45,166 nt of DNA, from positions 1 to 45,166 of the forward strand of contig JAIXLB010000013.1 of the NCBI GenBank assembly GCA_026931905.1, in the 5' to 3' direction. Source of the stretch: Chitinophagales bacterium. GTDB taxonomy: Bacteria; Bacteroidota; Bacteroidia; Chitinophagales; Chitinophagaceae. The position numbers were made by a program, and so were the translations under genes. The notes under the pieces are model-generated. The model was not told the DNA's origin, searched no databases, and saw nothing but the letters and a program-made list of their open reading frames with translations. Of the stretch, positions 24,580 to 32,408 are shown one piece after another (positions within the stretch are counted from its first letter, which is position 1; each line of letters opens with the position of its first letter).

Positions 24580-25593
24580 TTACTCTTCAGATGAAGTTTT
24601 TACTAAACCAAGTTTTGCTTCTAAACTTAAAGTAGCATGAGGCACTGCACGCAAACGAGCTTTATCAATTAACTTTCCTGTTTTTCTACATACACCATAC
24701 GTTTTATTTTCTATACGCATCAAGGCTTTGTTTAAATTATCTATATAGCTAATTGTTCTGCTTGCCATTTGTCCTATTTGTTCACGTTCCATACTCAAGC
24801 TACCATCTTCCATTGTCATATATCGTCCTTCGTCATTGTCTCCTGTTTCATCTTTTCTTGTTATTACGCCTTGAAAATAGGCTAACTCTCTTTTTGCTGA
24901 TTCTAATTTTTTTATAATAATTTCTTTAAACTCATTTAACTCAGCATCACTATATCTTACTAAAGGAGCACCAGGTGCAGCAACTTCAACTCTTGAACCT
25001 AAGGGTGTATAACCAGGTTGATAAGGTTTTGAAGTTTTTACACTTGTTTTAGGTGGTGCTTTTAGTTCTTTTACAGGTTCTTCGTTTGCTTTTTTAGGTC
25101 TTTGTTTTAAAGGAATTATTGTAGTAGATTTTTCTATTCCACTTGCTTTGGTAACTTTTGGAGCAGATTTTTTAATAATATCCGAAGCCTTTAAAATTTT
25201 TTTCACTTTTTCTTTTGGAGCCTTAGGCACTTTAATAGGTTTAATTTTTTCAACCTTTTCTTTTTTAATTTTTACAGGTTTTTCTATTTTTTGCTTTTTT
25301 TCTTTTACAGGTTTAGCAGGTTTTACTGTTTTTTTAGCAACAGGTTTTACTACTACTTTTACCTTTTTGGCAGGTGCAGCCTTTTTTACAGGCTTAGCAG
25401 GTTTTACTGTTTTTTTAGCAACAGGTTTTGCTGCTGCTTTTGCTTTTTTTACAGGTGCTACCTTTTTTACAGGCTTAGCAGGTTTTACTGTTTTTTTAGC
25501 AACAGGTTTTGCTGCTGCTTTTGCTTTTTTTACAGGTGCTACCTTTTTTACAGGTTTAACAGCTTTTTTAGGAGCAATTTTTTTAGTTGCCAT
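24580..25593 (-). CDS. DksA/TraR-family protein with lysine-rich, histone-H1-like repeat N terminus
   Basis: 337 residues in two parts. Residues 1-about 200 are Lys/Ala/Pro/Val-rich with three tandem copies of a 27-residue unit (KKVAPVKKAKAAAKPVAKK and variants) and a Lys/Glu-rich spacer, resembling bacterial H1-like DNA-compacting tails. Residues about 215-337 form a DksA/TraR domain: a coiled-coil (LNEFKEIIIKKLESAKREL) followed by the region equivalent to the zinc finger. Only one of the four finger cysteines remains (GVCRKTGKLI, then RLRAVPHATLSLEAK), a pattern I associate with the Bacteroidota DksA-like branch. It starts four bases after the ileS stop and must be co-transcribed with it. 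Binding to RNA polymerase plus non-specific DNA binding is plausible but unproven. Confidence 0.85.
   Translation of the reverse strand: MATKKIAPKKAVKPVKKVAPVKKAKAAAKPVAKKTVKPAKPVKKVAPVKKAKAAAKPVAKKTVKPAKPVKKAAPAKKVKVVVKPVAKKTVKPAKPVKEKKQKIEKPVKIKKEKVEKIKPIKVPKAPKEKVKKILKASDIIKKSAPKVTKASGIEKSTTIIPLKQRPKKANEEPVKELKAPPKTSVKTSKPYQPGYTPLGSRVEVAAPGAPLVRYSDAELNEFKEIIIKKLESAKRELAYFQGVITRKDETGDNDEGRYMTMEDGSLSMEREQIGQMASRTISYIDNLNKALMRIENKTYGVCRKTGKLIDKARLRAVPHATLSLEAKLGLVKTSSEE
25311..25556 (-). repeat. 81-bp coding tandem repeat, three copies
   Basis: The sequence TAGCAGGTTTTACTG recurs at 25314, 25395 and 25476, exactly 81 bases apart. Each unit encodes 27 residues of the lysine-rich tail. Copies two and three (higher coordinates) are almost identical; the first has diverged. 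In-frame units could expand or contract by recombination or slippage without breaking the gene. Confidence 0.85.
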
Positions 25594-25597
25594 AAGC

Positions 25598-28500
25598 TTA
25601 TCCTTTTTTTGTTACTGCAATCTTTAGCAAAACACTATTAACTTCTATTTCTACAATTTTATGAGAAATATTGGTTTCCCAATTAATAGAATCTGCTAAA
25701 ATTTCGCCGCAAATATAAGTTTTATGTTGATTGATAGAGTTTTCAATGCTCTCAGGAACATTATTTTTTTCTATTTGCACGAATATACGGTCTGTAAGTT
25801 CAAAATTGTTTTCTTTTCTAATATTTTGTACACGATTTACAAACTCTCTGGCATCGCCTTCACTTTGCAGTTCAGAAGTAATTGTAATATCCAAAGCTAC
25901 AGTTAGGCTTCCTTTAGAAGCTACTGACCAACCTGGTATATCTTCTGCTATAATTTCTACATCATTTTGTAAAATAGTATAAGATGTATTTTCGATAGCT
26001 ATTTCTATTGCACCTTTTTGTTCTAATTCTGCAATTTGTTGTTGGTTAAAACTGGCAATTAATGAAGCAGCTTCTTTCATATTTGCCCCAAGCTTTGCAC
26101 CTAAAATTTTAAAATTGGCTTTTGCTTTTTTCTTAATAATACCTTCTGTTTCTGTTAAGTATTGTAGTTCTTTTACATTTACCTCGCTTTTAATTAAATC
26201 CTCCACTCTTTCTAATTGTAATTTCATTTCAGGATTTAATACAGGTATCATTACTTTTTGCAATGGCTGACGAACTTTTATGTTTGCTTTTTTACGAATA
26301 GATAAAACCAATGAGCAAGTATCTTGAGCTAATTGCATTCTTTCTTCCAATGCTTTATCTATGGCTGTTTCATTATGTGTTGGATATAAAACATGATGAA
26401 CAGAATTTGCCTCGAAACGCTGTGTAATTTTATTTAAGTTTTGAAAAATGGCATCGCTAAAGAATGGTGAAATAGGAGCTATTAAACGAACTATTGTTTC
26501 TACACATTCGTACAAGGTTTGATAAGCACAAATTTTATCGTGTTCGTATTCGCCTTTCCAAAAACGTCTTCTGCATAAACGAACATACCAATTGCTTAAA
26601 TGTTCATCTACAAAATTTTCTATTAATCTTCCTGCATTGGTAGGCTCATAATCGTTCATAGATGCAGTAACTTCTTTAATTAATGTGTTTAAAGAAGATA
26701 AAATCCATCTGTCTATTTCTGGTCTTTGTTCTAAAGGAATATAATTTTCTTTAAAAGCAAAACCATCTACATTACTATATAATACAAAGAACTGGTAAGT
26801 GTTGTATAAAGTTCCAAAGAATTTTCGTTGTACTTCTTTTATTCCTTCTATATCAAATTTTAAATTATCCCAAGGCGAAGCATTGGTAATTAAATACCAA
26901 CGAGTAGCATCGGCACCATACTTTTCAATTGTTTCGAATGGGTTTACTACATTGCCTAAGCGTTTGCTCATTTTATTTCCATTCTTATCCAATACCAAAC
27001 CATTGCTTACAACAGTTTTGTATGCTATGCCTTTTACTTTCTCTATTATAGTAGCATCATAACCTTGATTAGTTAATTCTTCAATAATGTCTTCTTTTAT
27101 TAATGATGCTATAGCATGTAAAGTATAAAACCAGCCTCGAGTTTGATCTACACCTTCAGCAATAAAATCTGCTGGATAATTTTCAGTAAAAGTTTGTACA
27201 TTTTCAAAAGGAAAATGCCATTGAGCATAAGGCATGGCACCACTATCGAACCAAACATCAACCAAATCTGAAACTCGTTTCATTTCTTTTCCACTGGTTG
27301 ATTTAAGAATAATTTCATCTACCTGTGGTTTATGTAAATCTGTAATATTTTGTACAGGGCTGTTTGGATGAATATTTGCCTCTAACTCTGTAATGCTTCC
27401 AATACAAATTTGCTCTTCTCCATCTTCTGTTTTCCATACTGGCAAAGGAGTTCCCCAATATCTTGAACGAGACAAATTCCAATCTACCATATTCTCTAAC
27501 CAGTTACCAAAACGCCCCTCTCCTGTGCTTTTAGGTTTCCAATTAATGGTTTTGTTTTGTTCAACCATTCTATCTTTTAATGCAGTAGTTTTAATAAACC
27601 ATGCATCTAATGGATAATATAAAATAGGTTTATCTGTACGCCAACAATGAGGATAATTATGATCGTATTTTTCTTTCTTAAACAGTTTACCTTCTTCTTG
27701 CAATTTCAACACAATTCTGTCATCTACACTTAAATATTTTTTTAAATCTTTTACTTTTCCGTTGGCTTCTAAAATTTGCTTTTGTTTTAAAAATTCAGTT
27801 TCTTTTTCAGCATCGGTTAAGTAAGCTTCTTTTACATATTCATCGCCATACAAAAAAACACCATCTTTAATCCCTGATAAAAATTTTCCTCTTTTATCTA
27901 CCATTGTTAAAATACCAATATCATATTTTTTGCCTACACGAAAGTCATCTGCACCAAAAGCTGGAGCTGTATGTACAATACCTGTACCATCTTCTGTTGT
28001 AACAAAATCGCCTAATAAAATTTTAAATGCATTAGGATTATCTGTTGAGTTTGCCTCAAAAGGTAATAGTTGCTCGTAAGCTATTCCTTCTAATTCAGAT
28101 CCTTTAAATTGGGTTATAATTTGCCAAGGATTTATTTTATTTTCTGGTTGATAATTTTCAAAATCACCATTTTCATCTTCTGCCTTAAAATACTTACCAA
28201 TTAAGGGTTTGGCTATTATTACATGAATAATTTGATGAGCAAATGGGTTGAATGTTTTTACTAAAACATAATCAATATTGGCACCAACTGTAAGCCCTAA
28301 ATTTGAAGGAAGTGTCCAAGGTGTTGTAGTCCAAGCCATGAAAAAAATATTTCCTTCAATATTTTGAAATTTATTTTTTTCGTTTTCTTTTACTTTAAAC
28401 AAAACTGTTGCACTGGTATCTTTTACATCTTTATAAGTACCTGGTTGGTTTAATTCGTGTGAAGATAAACCTGTGCCAGCAGCAGGACTATAAGGTTGAA

Positions 28501-29035
28501 TACTTACACTTTCGTACAATAAATTTCTATTGTATAACTTTTTTAATAGCCACCAAAGACTTTCTATATAATTATTTTCGAAAGTTACATAAGGCTCTTT
28601 CAAATCAACCCAATAGCCCATTTTGGTAGTAATATCATCCCATTCTTTTTTATAACGCAGAACTGCTTCTCTACATTTTTGATTATAATCAGAAACAGAT
28701 ATTTTTTTACCAATATCTTCTTTAGTTATGCCTAATTCTTTTTCTACTCCTAATTCTACAGGTAAACCATGCGTATCCCAACCACCTTTACGTTTTACCT
28801 GAAAGCCTTGCATGGTTTTGTAACGACACACTAAATCTTTTAATGTTCTTGAAATAACATGATGAATGCCTGGCATACCATTGGCACTTGGTGGACCTTC
28901 GTAAAACACAAAAGGTGTAGAGCCTTCTCTTAAAGAAATGCTTTTTTCAAAAGCTTTTTCTTGCTGCCACTGTTGTAATATTTCTTTTTCTATAACCGGG
29001 AGGTTTAACCCTTCAAATTCTTTATATTTTTTCAT
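25598..29035 (-). CDS. ileS: Isoleucine--tRNA ligase (long, eukaryote-like type)
   Basis: 1145-residue class I synthetase charging tRNA-Ile. The first signature appears as SANGMPGIHHVISRTLKD (H58, H59), the usual HIGH-equivalent in this branch. The second is NKMSKRLGN near residue 688. Between them lies the CP1 editing domain (about 200-440; FMAWTTTPWTLPSNLGL, EDGTGIVHTAPAFGADD). The WNLSRSRYWGTPLP block and the anticodon-binding domain (FVDEHLSNWYVRLCRRRFW) follow. The long C-terminal extension and sequence type suggest the type 2 lineage often associated with reduced mupirocin sensitivity; that is family knowledge, not a demonstrated trait. It heads a two-gene operon with the DksA-like gene. 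A -7-like element lies 37 bases upstream. Confidence 0.97.
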   Translation of the reverse strand: MKKYKEFEGLNLPVIEKEILQQWQQEKAFEKSISLREGSTPFVFYEGPPSANGMPGIHHVISRTLKDLVCRYKTMQGFQVKRKGGWDTHGLPVELGVEKELGITKEDIGKKISVSDYNQKCREAVLRYKKEWDDITTKMGYWVDLKEPYVTFENNYIESLWWLLKKLYNRNLLYESVSIQPYSPAAGTGLSSHELNQPGTYKDVKDTSATVLFKVKENEKNKFQNIEGNIFFMAWTTTPWTLPSNLGLTVGANIDYVLVKTFNPFAHQIIHVIIAKPLIGKYFKAEDENGDFENYQPENKINPWQIITQFKGSELEGIAYEQLLPFEANSTDNPNAFKILLGDFVTTEDGTGIVHTAPAFGADDFRVGKKYDIGILTMVDKRGKFLSGIKDGVFLYGDEYVKEAYLTDAEKETEFLKQKQILEANGKVKDLKKYLSVDDRIVLKLQEEGKLFKKEKYDHNYPHCWRTDKPILYYPLDAWFIKTTALKDRMVEQNKTINWKPKSTGEGRFGNWLENMVDWNLSRSRYWGTPLPVWKTEDGEEQICIGSITELEANIHPNSPVQNITDLHKPQVDEIILKSTSGKEMKRVSDLVDVWFDSGAMPYAQWHFPFENVQTFTENYPADFIAEGVDQTRGWFYTLHAIASLIKEDIIEELTNQGYDATIIEKVKGIAYKTVVSNGLVLDKNGNKMSKRLGNVVNPFETIEKYGADATRWYLITNASPWDNLKFDIEGIKEVQRKFFGTLYNTYQFFVLYSNVDGFAFKENYIPLEQRPEIDRWILSSLNTLIKEVTASMNDYEPTNAGRLIENFVDEHLSNWYVRLCRRRFWKGEYEHDKICAYQTLYECVETIVRLIAPISPFFSDAIFQNLNKITQRFEANSVHHVLYPTHNETAIDKALEERMQLAQDTCSLVLSIRKKANIKVRQPLQKVMIPVLNPEMKLQLERVEDLIKSEVNVKELQYLTETEGIIKKKAKANFKILGAKLGANMKEAASLIASFNQQQIAELEQKGAIEIAIENTSYTILQNDVEIIAEDIPGWSVASKGSLTVALDITITSELQSEGDAREFVNRVQNIRKENNFELTDRIFVQIEKNNVPESIENSINQHKTYICGEILADSINWETNISHKIVEIEVNSVLLKIAVTKKG

Positions 29036-29072
29036 TGCCCAAAATGCTTGTAAAGCCTTATTTTAAAGGTTG

Positions 29073-29080
29073 CGAAGGTA
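29073..29080 (-). promoter_or_regulatory. Candidate -7 element of ileS
   Basis: TACCTTCG on the minus strand (one mismatch to TAnnTTTG), 37 bases before the ATG at 29035. Confidence 0.35.
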
Positions 29081-29212
29081 AGTAATTAGAGTATTATTTT
29101 TACGCTAAATTTTAATTTGGGTGCAATTTTTATTGATACAACTAACATTAACGAGAAACAAAGCAAATGGCAAAAGTTTTCATTAAAACAAAATGCAACC
29201 TAAAAAAACTTC

Positions 29213-29220
29213 TATCTTTG
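29213..29220 (+). promoter_or_regulatory. -7 promoter element of the restriction-modification cassette
   Basis: TATCTTTG is a perfect TAnnTTTG, 24 bases before the TTG start at 29245. No operator for a controller protein was recognised. Confidence 0.5.
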
Positions 29221-29244
29221 AAACAACTTTAAAACGAATATGTT

Positions 29245-30174
29245 TTGGCAACAGTAGCAAAAATAAATAGAGCAAAAAAACTGAAGGAATATGCTATTCC
29301 AGAGAAAAATTACGACATTTTGCAAGAACCATCTGTTTCCTATCGCAACGAATATTTTCGTCATAAAAGCACTATCTTATTTCAAGGTGATGTATTAAAT
29401 GCAAATACATTTGACAAAGAATTTATTGATTTAACAGTAACTTCGCCACCTTACAACGTGGACATTCAATACAATTCCAATAAAGATGATTTGACCTACG
29501 AAGAGTATTTGGAGTTTTCTGAAAAATGGATGACAAATGTTTTTAATTGGAGTAAACCACAAGCAAGGTTTTTGCTCAACATACCACTTGACAAAAACAA
29601 AGGTGGACAAAAAGCCGTTGGTGCAGACTTAACAAAAATTGCTCAAAAAATTGGATGGAAATATCACTCTACAATTATTTGGAACGAAGGTAACATTTCA
29701 AGACGAACCGCTTGGGGTTCGTGGCTTTCTGCATCTGCACCATTTGTAATTGCACCTGTTGAGCTAATTGTTGTACTTTATAAAGGCGAATGGAAAAAAA
29801 CCGGAGGAACAAAACAATCTGATATTAGTAAAGAAGATTTTATGGATTGGACAAACGGACTTTGGACATTCAATGGTGAAAGTAAAAAACGTATTGGGCA
29901 TCCAGCACCTTTTCCAATTCATTTGCCACATAGGGGTATAAAACTTTTTAGTTTTGTTCGTGATGTTGTGTTTGACCCATTTGCAGGTAGTGGAACAACA
30001 CTAATTGCTGCTGAGAACAATAATCGTGTTGGAATTGGGCTTGAAATAGATAAAAAATATTGTGAAGTTGCAAAGCAACGTATTATTAAAGAAACCGGAA
30101 CATTAGATTTTAAAAATGGCAAAGTTAACACAAGCAGAACTCATAATGGAGTTCTTCAAAAAGAACCCCAATAG
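29245..30174 (+). CDS. DNA methyltransferase of a type II restriction-modification cassette (beta-class, m4C or m6A)
   Basis: 309-residue site-specific DNA methyltransferase. The catalytic motif IV, TSPPYN (66-71), precedes the SAM-binding motif I, FDPFAGSGTT (243-252), the order of beta-class enzymes. SPPY is most frequent in N4-cytosine enzymes but also occurs in N6-adenine ones, so the base is undecided. A central TRD-like segment (about 130-200; RRTAWGSWLSASAPF) probably reads the target. The start is a TTG; an out-of-frame ATG five bases earlier gives only MFWQQ-stop, and one extra T in the TTTT run would fuse it in frame. The 3' end overlaps the nuclease gene by 59 bases, implying coupled expression. 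No controller (C) protein is present. Confidence 0.9.
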   Translation: MATVAKINRAKKLKEYAIPEKNYDILQEPSVSYRNEYFRHKSTILFQGDVLNANTFDKEFIDLTVTSPPYNVDIQYNSNKDDLTYEEYLEFSEKWMTNVFNWSKPQARFLLNIPLDKNKGGQKAVGADLTKIAQKIGWKYHSTIIWNEGNISRRTAWGSWLSASAPFVIAPVELIVVLYKGEWKKTGGTKQSDISKEDFMDWTNGLWTFNGESKKRIGHPAPFPIHLPHRGIKLFSFVRDVVFDPFAGSGTTLIAAENNNRVGIGLEIDKKYCEVAKQRIIKETGTLDFKNGKVNTSRTHNGVLQKEPQ

Positions 30175-30700
30175 AGACATAAAGCATCCTGAAATTGTTG
30201 ATTGGGTAACTGAACAATGGAAAAAAAGAATAGGCGAAGTTTTTAGAGACCCAGACAGAGGTATAAGAAAACTTGCCCAACAAGGACAGCTTATTAAAGT
30301 TGGAAAAGGCATTTATCGTTATGATCCAGATTTTATTCAAAAAAGAGAATTAGAAGATTTTACTGCAGCACAAAAAAAAGAAATCTTGAAAAGAGATAAA
30401 TATCGTTGTGTTATTTGTGGTAAAAAAGGTCGTGAAGACGGAGTAGAATTGCAAGTTGATCATATAAAACCAAAAGATTTAGGTGGTAAAGCGACAATAG
30501 AAAACGGACAAACTTTGTGTGCAACACATAATTTTAGAAAGAAAAATTTAGGACAAACTGAAACTGGCAAGAAAATGTTTATCCGATTATATGAATTGGC
30601 AAAATCTATTGGCGATACAGAAACTCAAAAATTTTGTGCAGACATTTTAGAAGTGTTCGAAAAAAGTGGTGTCAATGGACATATTGAATGGAAGAAATAG
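30116..30700 (+). CDS. HNH endonuclease, predicted restriction enzyme of the cassette
   Basis: 194 residues. The N-terminal part (about 5-75; LTQAELIMEFFKKNPNRD, then GIRKLAQQGQLIKVGKGIYRY) looks like a winged-helix DNA-binding domain. The C-terminal HNH domain (about 88-145) has zinc ligands C98-x2-C101 and C135-x2-H138 and the catalytic VDHI (D115, H116), with N130 and N139 as further HNH asparagines. All expected residues are present, so it should be an active nuclease. It overlaps the methyltransferase gene by 59 bases in another frame, the tight arrangement of type II cassettes. A second in-frame ATG at 30146 would shorten the overlap. The recognition sequence is unknown. Confidence 0.85.
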   Translation: MAKLTQAELIMEFFKKNPNRDIKHPEIVDWVTEQWKKRIGEVFRDPDRGIRKLAQQGQLIKVGKGIYRYDPDFIQKRELEDFTAAQKKEILKRDKYRCVICGKKGREDGVELQVDHIKPKDLGGKATIENGQTLCATHNFRKKNLGQTETGKKMFIRLYELAKSIGDTETQKFCADILEVFEKSGVNGHIEWKK

Positions 30701-30871
30701 AATTTTAATCTTACCCTAAACAAAACAATAATCAAAAATTTGATGTTATACTTTCTGAAATTTAATAGCAAACTTCCTGCTAACTTTATTTTTCTACCAA
30801 TAATCCAATGATAATTTCACAAACTTTTTAATGCTACTATTAGTGATTATGTGTATTTTTAAACTGATTTT

Positions 30872-31294
30872 ATGAAGAAAATAAGCTTACTGTTTTTCGT
30901 TTTTATTGCATTTAATAGCTACTCTCAAACCAAAGATGAAGAAGCCATAAAACAAATTTTAAAGACTCAAGAAAGTGCATGGAATAATGGCAGCCTTGAG
31001 AAATTTATGATTGGTTATTGGAATAATGATAGCCTTATGTTTATTGGTAAAAAGGGTTTAACTTTTGGCTATAATGCTACGTTGGAAAATTACAAAAAAA
31101 GCTATCCTGATACGGCTTATATGGGAAAATTTACATCTACTCTTATTAGCATTAAAAAGCTTTCGAATGAATATTATTTTGTAATAGGTAAGTGGGAATT
31201 AAACAGAACAGTTGGAAATATTTTTGGGCATTATAGTTTACTATTTAGAAAAATAAAAGGTAAATGGGTTGTTGTAGCTGATCATAGCAGCTAA
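30872..31294 (+). CDS. Secreted SnoaL/DUF4440-like (NTF2-fold) protein
   Basis: 140 residues with a signal peptide (MKKISLLFFVFIAFNSYSQ, about 1-19). The mature part reads like a single NTF2-like cone: an N-terminal helix (EEAIKQILKTQESAWNNGSLEKFM), a short YWNNDSLMFIG strand, and the final sheet with FRKIKGKWVVVADHSS. That ending is common in DUF4440/SnoaL-like proteins. These proteins use the cavity for ligand binding or, rarely, catalysis; no function can be given. The gene is probably single, preceded by a 171-base gap without recognised structure and convergent with pyrD. Confidence 0.8.
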   Translation: MKKISLLFFVFIAFNSYSQTKDEEAIKQILKTQESAWNNGSLEKFMIGYWNNDSLMFIGKKGLTFGYNATLENYKKSYPDTAYMGKFTSTLISIKKLSNEYYFVIGKWELNRTVGNIFGHYSLLFRKIKGKWVVVADHSS

Positions 31295-31298
31295 AAAA

Positions 31299-32348
31299 TT
31301 ATTCATTTGCTGTAAGCAATGTTTTACAAATATTTTTCACTATTGATGGACCTTGATAAATAAAGCCTGTCCAAACTTGAACAAGTGATGCACCTGCATT
31401 TAATTTTTCTTTTACATCATTGCCTGTAAAAATTCCTCCACTGGCAATGATTGGAATTTTATGTTGAGTTTGTTTGGCTAAATAATCTACTACTTCTGTG
31501 CTTCTTTTTTGTAAGGGCAAACCACTTAAACCTCCTGCTCCAATAGTTTCAATAACAGAAGCATTTGTTTGAAGCCCTTGTCTAGCAATGGTTGTATTGG
31601 TTGCAACTAAGCCATCTAATTTAATTTCAAAACTTAATGCTACAATATCGTCTAATTGTTCTTGGGTTAAATCTGGTGCTATTTTTAGTAACAAAGGTTT
31701 GGGTACAGTATTTCCATGATTGATATTTTGTACATGTGCTATTATTTTTTTAAGTGCATCTTTTTCTTGCAACTCTCTTAATCCAGGTGTGTTGGGACTG
31801 CTTACATTTACTACAAAATAATCTACACAATCAAATAATTCGTTGAAACAAATTTCATAATCTTTCCAAGCATTTTCGTTGGGTGTAATTTTATTTTTAC
31901 CAATATTTCCTCCTATAATTAATGCACTACTGCTGTTATTATTTTTCCATTGATACAATCTTTTTTTTATTTCATTTACACCATCATTATTAAAACCCAT
32001 TCTGTTTATTAATGCTTTATCTTTTGGCAATCGAAATAATCTGGGTTTATCATTTCCTTGTTGAGCAAGAGGGGTAACTGTACCAATTTCTACAAAGCCA
32101 AAACCTAAGGTTTCTAATTCGTTTAGATATACAGCATTTTTATCAAAACCTGCACCAAGCCCAATAGGATTTTTAAAATTTAATCCAAAAATATTTTTTT
32201 CTAAAGATGAATGATTGAGTTGAAAACTTTGTGTTAATGAATTTTTTAAGGCTGGTATAGTGCTCAACAACTTTAAAGAATTCATTGCAAAATAATGTAC
32301 TTCTTCTGGAGGAAAACAAAATAATACATTTCTTAAAAAGGGGTACAT
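31299..32348 (-). CDS. pyrD: Dihydroorotate dehydrogenase (quinone), class 2
   Basis: 349-residue FMN enzyme of pyrimidine synthesis that oxidises dihydroorotate and passes electrons to quinone at the inner membrane. The N-terminal helix pair (YPFLRNVLFCFPPEEVHYFAMNSL) is the class 2 membrane/quinone extension. Core features are KNPIGLGAGFDKNA, the substrate loop NVSSPNTPGLRELQ with the class 2 catalytic Ser, KIAPDLT, and the FMN-phosphate-binding ASGGIFTG. I place the start at ATG 32348 rather than 32384: the -7-like TATCTTCG lies between them, four bases before this ATG, and the remaining N terminus matches the family. Confidence 0.95.
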   Translation of the reverse strand: MYPFLRNVLFCFPPEEVHYFAMNSLKLLSTIPALKNSLTQSFQLNHSSLEKNIFGLNFKNPIGLGAGFDKNAVYLNELETLGFGFVEIGTVTPLAQQGNDKPRLFRLPKDKALINRMGFNNDGVNEIKKRLYQWKNNNSSSALIIGGNIGKNKITPNENAWKDYEICFNELFDCVDYFVVNVSSPNTPGLRELQEKDALKKIIAHVQNINHGNTVPKPLLLKIAPDLTQEQLDDIVALSFEIKLDGLVATNTTIARQGLQTNASVIETIGAGGLSGLPLQKRSTEVVDYLAKQTQHKIPIIASGGIFTGNDVKEKLNAGASLVQVWTGFIYQGPSIVKNICKTLLTANE

Positions 32349-32352
32349 AACA

Positions 32353-32360
32353 CGAAGATA
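32353..32360 (-). promoter_or_regulatory. -7 element abutting the pyrD start (leaderless type)
   Basis: TATCTTCG on the minus strand (one mismatch), then TGTT and ATG at 32348. It lies inside the possible 12-codon upstream extension, arguing against that extension. Confidence 0.45.
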
Positions 32361-32408
32361 AAGAATGTAAATAGCATACAGCAATGATGCTTTTATCTAT
32401 GTTTAAAA

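Noticed and set aside
25311..25556. Regular repeats considered as a CRISPR array
   Set aside because: The units are contiguous and in frame, with no unique spacers, and they encode a coherent lysine-rich protein tail.
25148..25641. Long Phe/Ala-rich and Phe/Tyr/Cys-rich open frames on the plus strand
   Set aside because: They are the antisense reading of the lysine-rich repeats of the DksA/H1-like gene; their composition and period follow the 81-bp repeat and no promoter or family resemblance is visible.
28862..28882. Apparent loss of the HIGH motif in isoleucyl-tRNA synthetase, suggesting a broken gene
   Set aside because: GIHH is a normal variant in this branch; the KMSKR motif, editing domain and full length are intact.
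29101..29210. Imperfect long-range inverted repeat around GGGTGCAATTTT and AAAATGCAACC upstream of the methyltransferase
   Set aside because: The match is imperfect, AT-rich and about 70 bases apart; it is within what is expected by chance in such sequence, and no controller gene exists to bind it.
30701..30871. 171-bp gap after the HNH gene checked for att-like repeats or transposon ends
   Set aside because: No direct repeat pairing with the other flank (29040-29210) and no inverted ends were seen, so there is no visible mark of how the cassette arrived.
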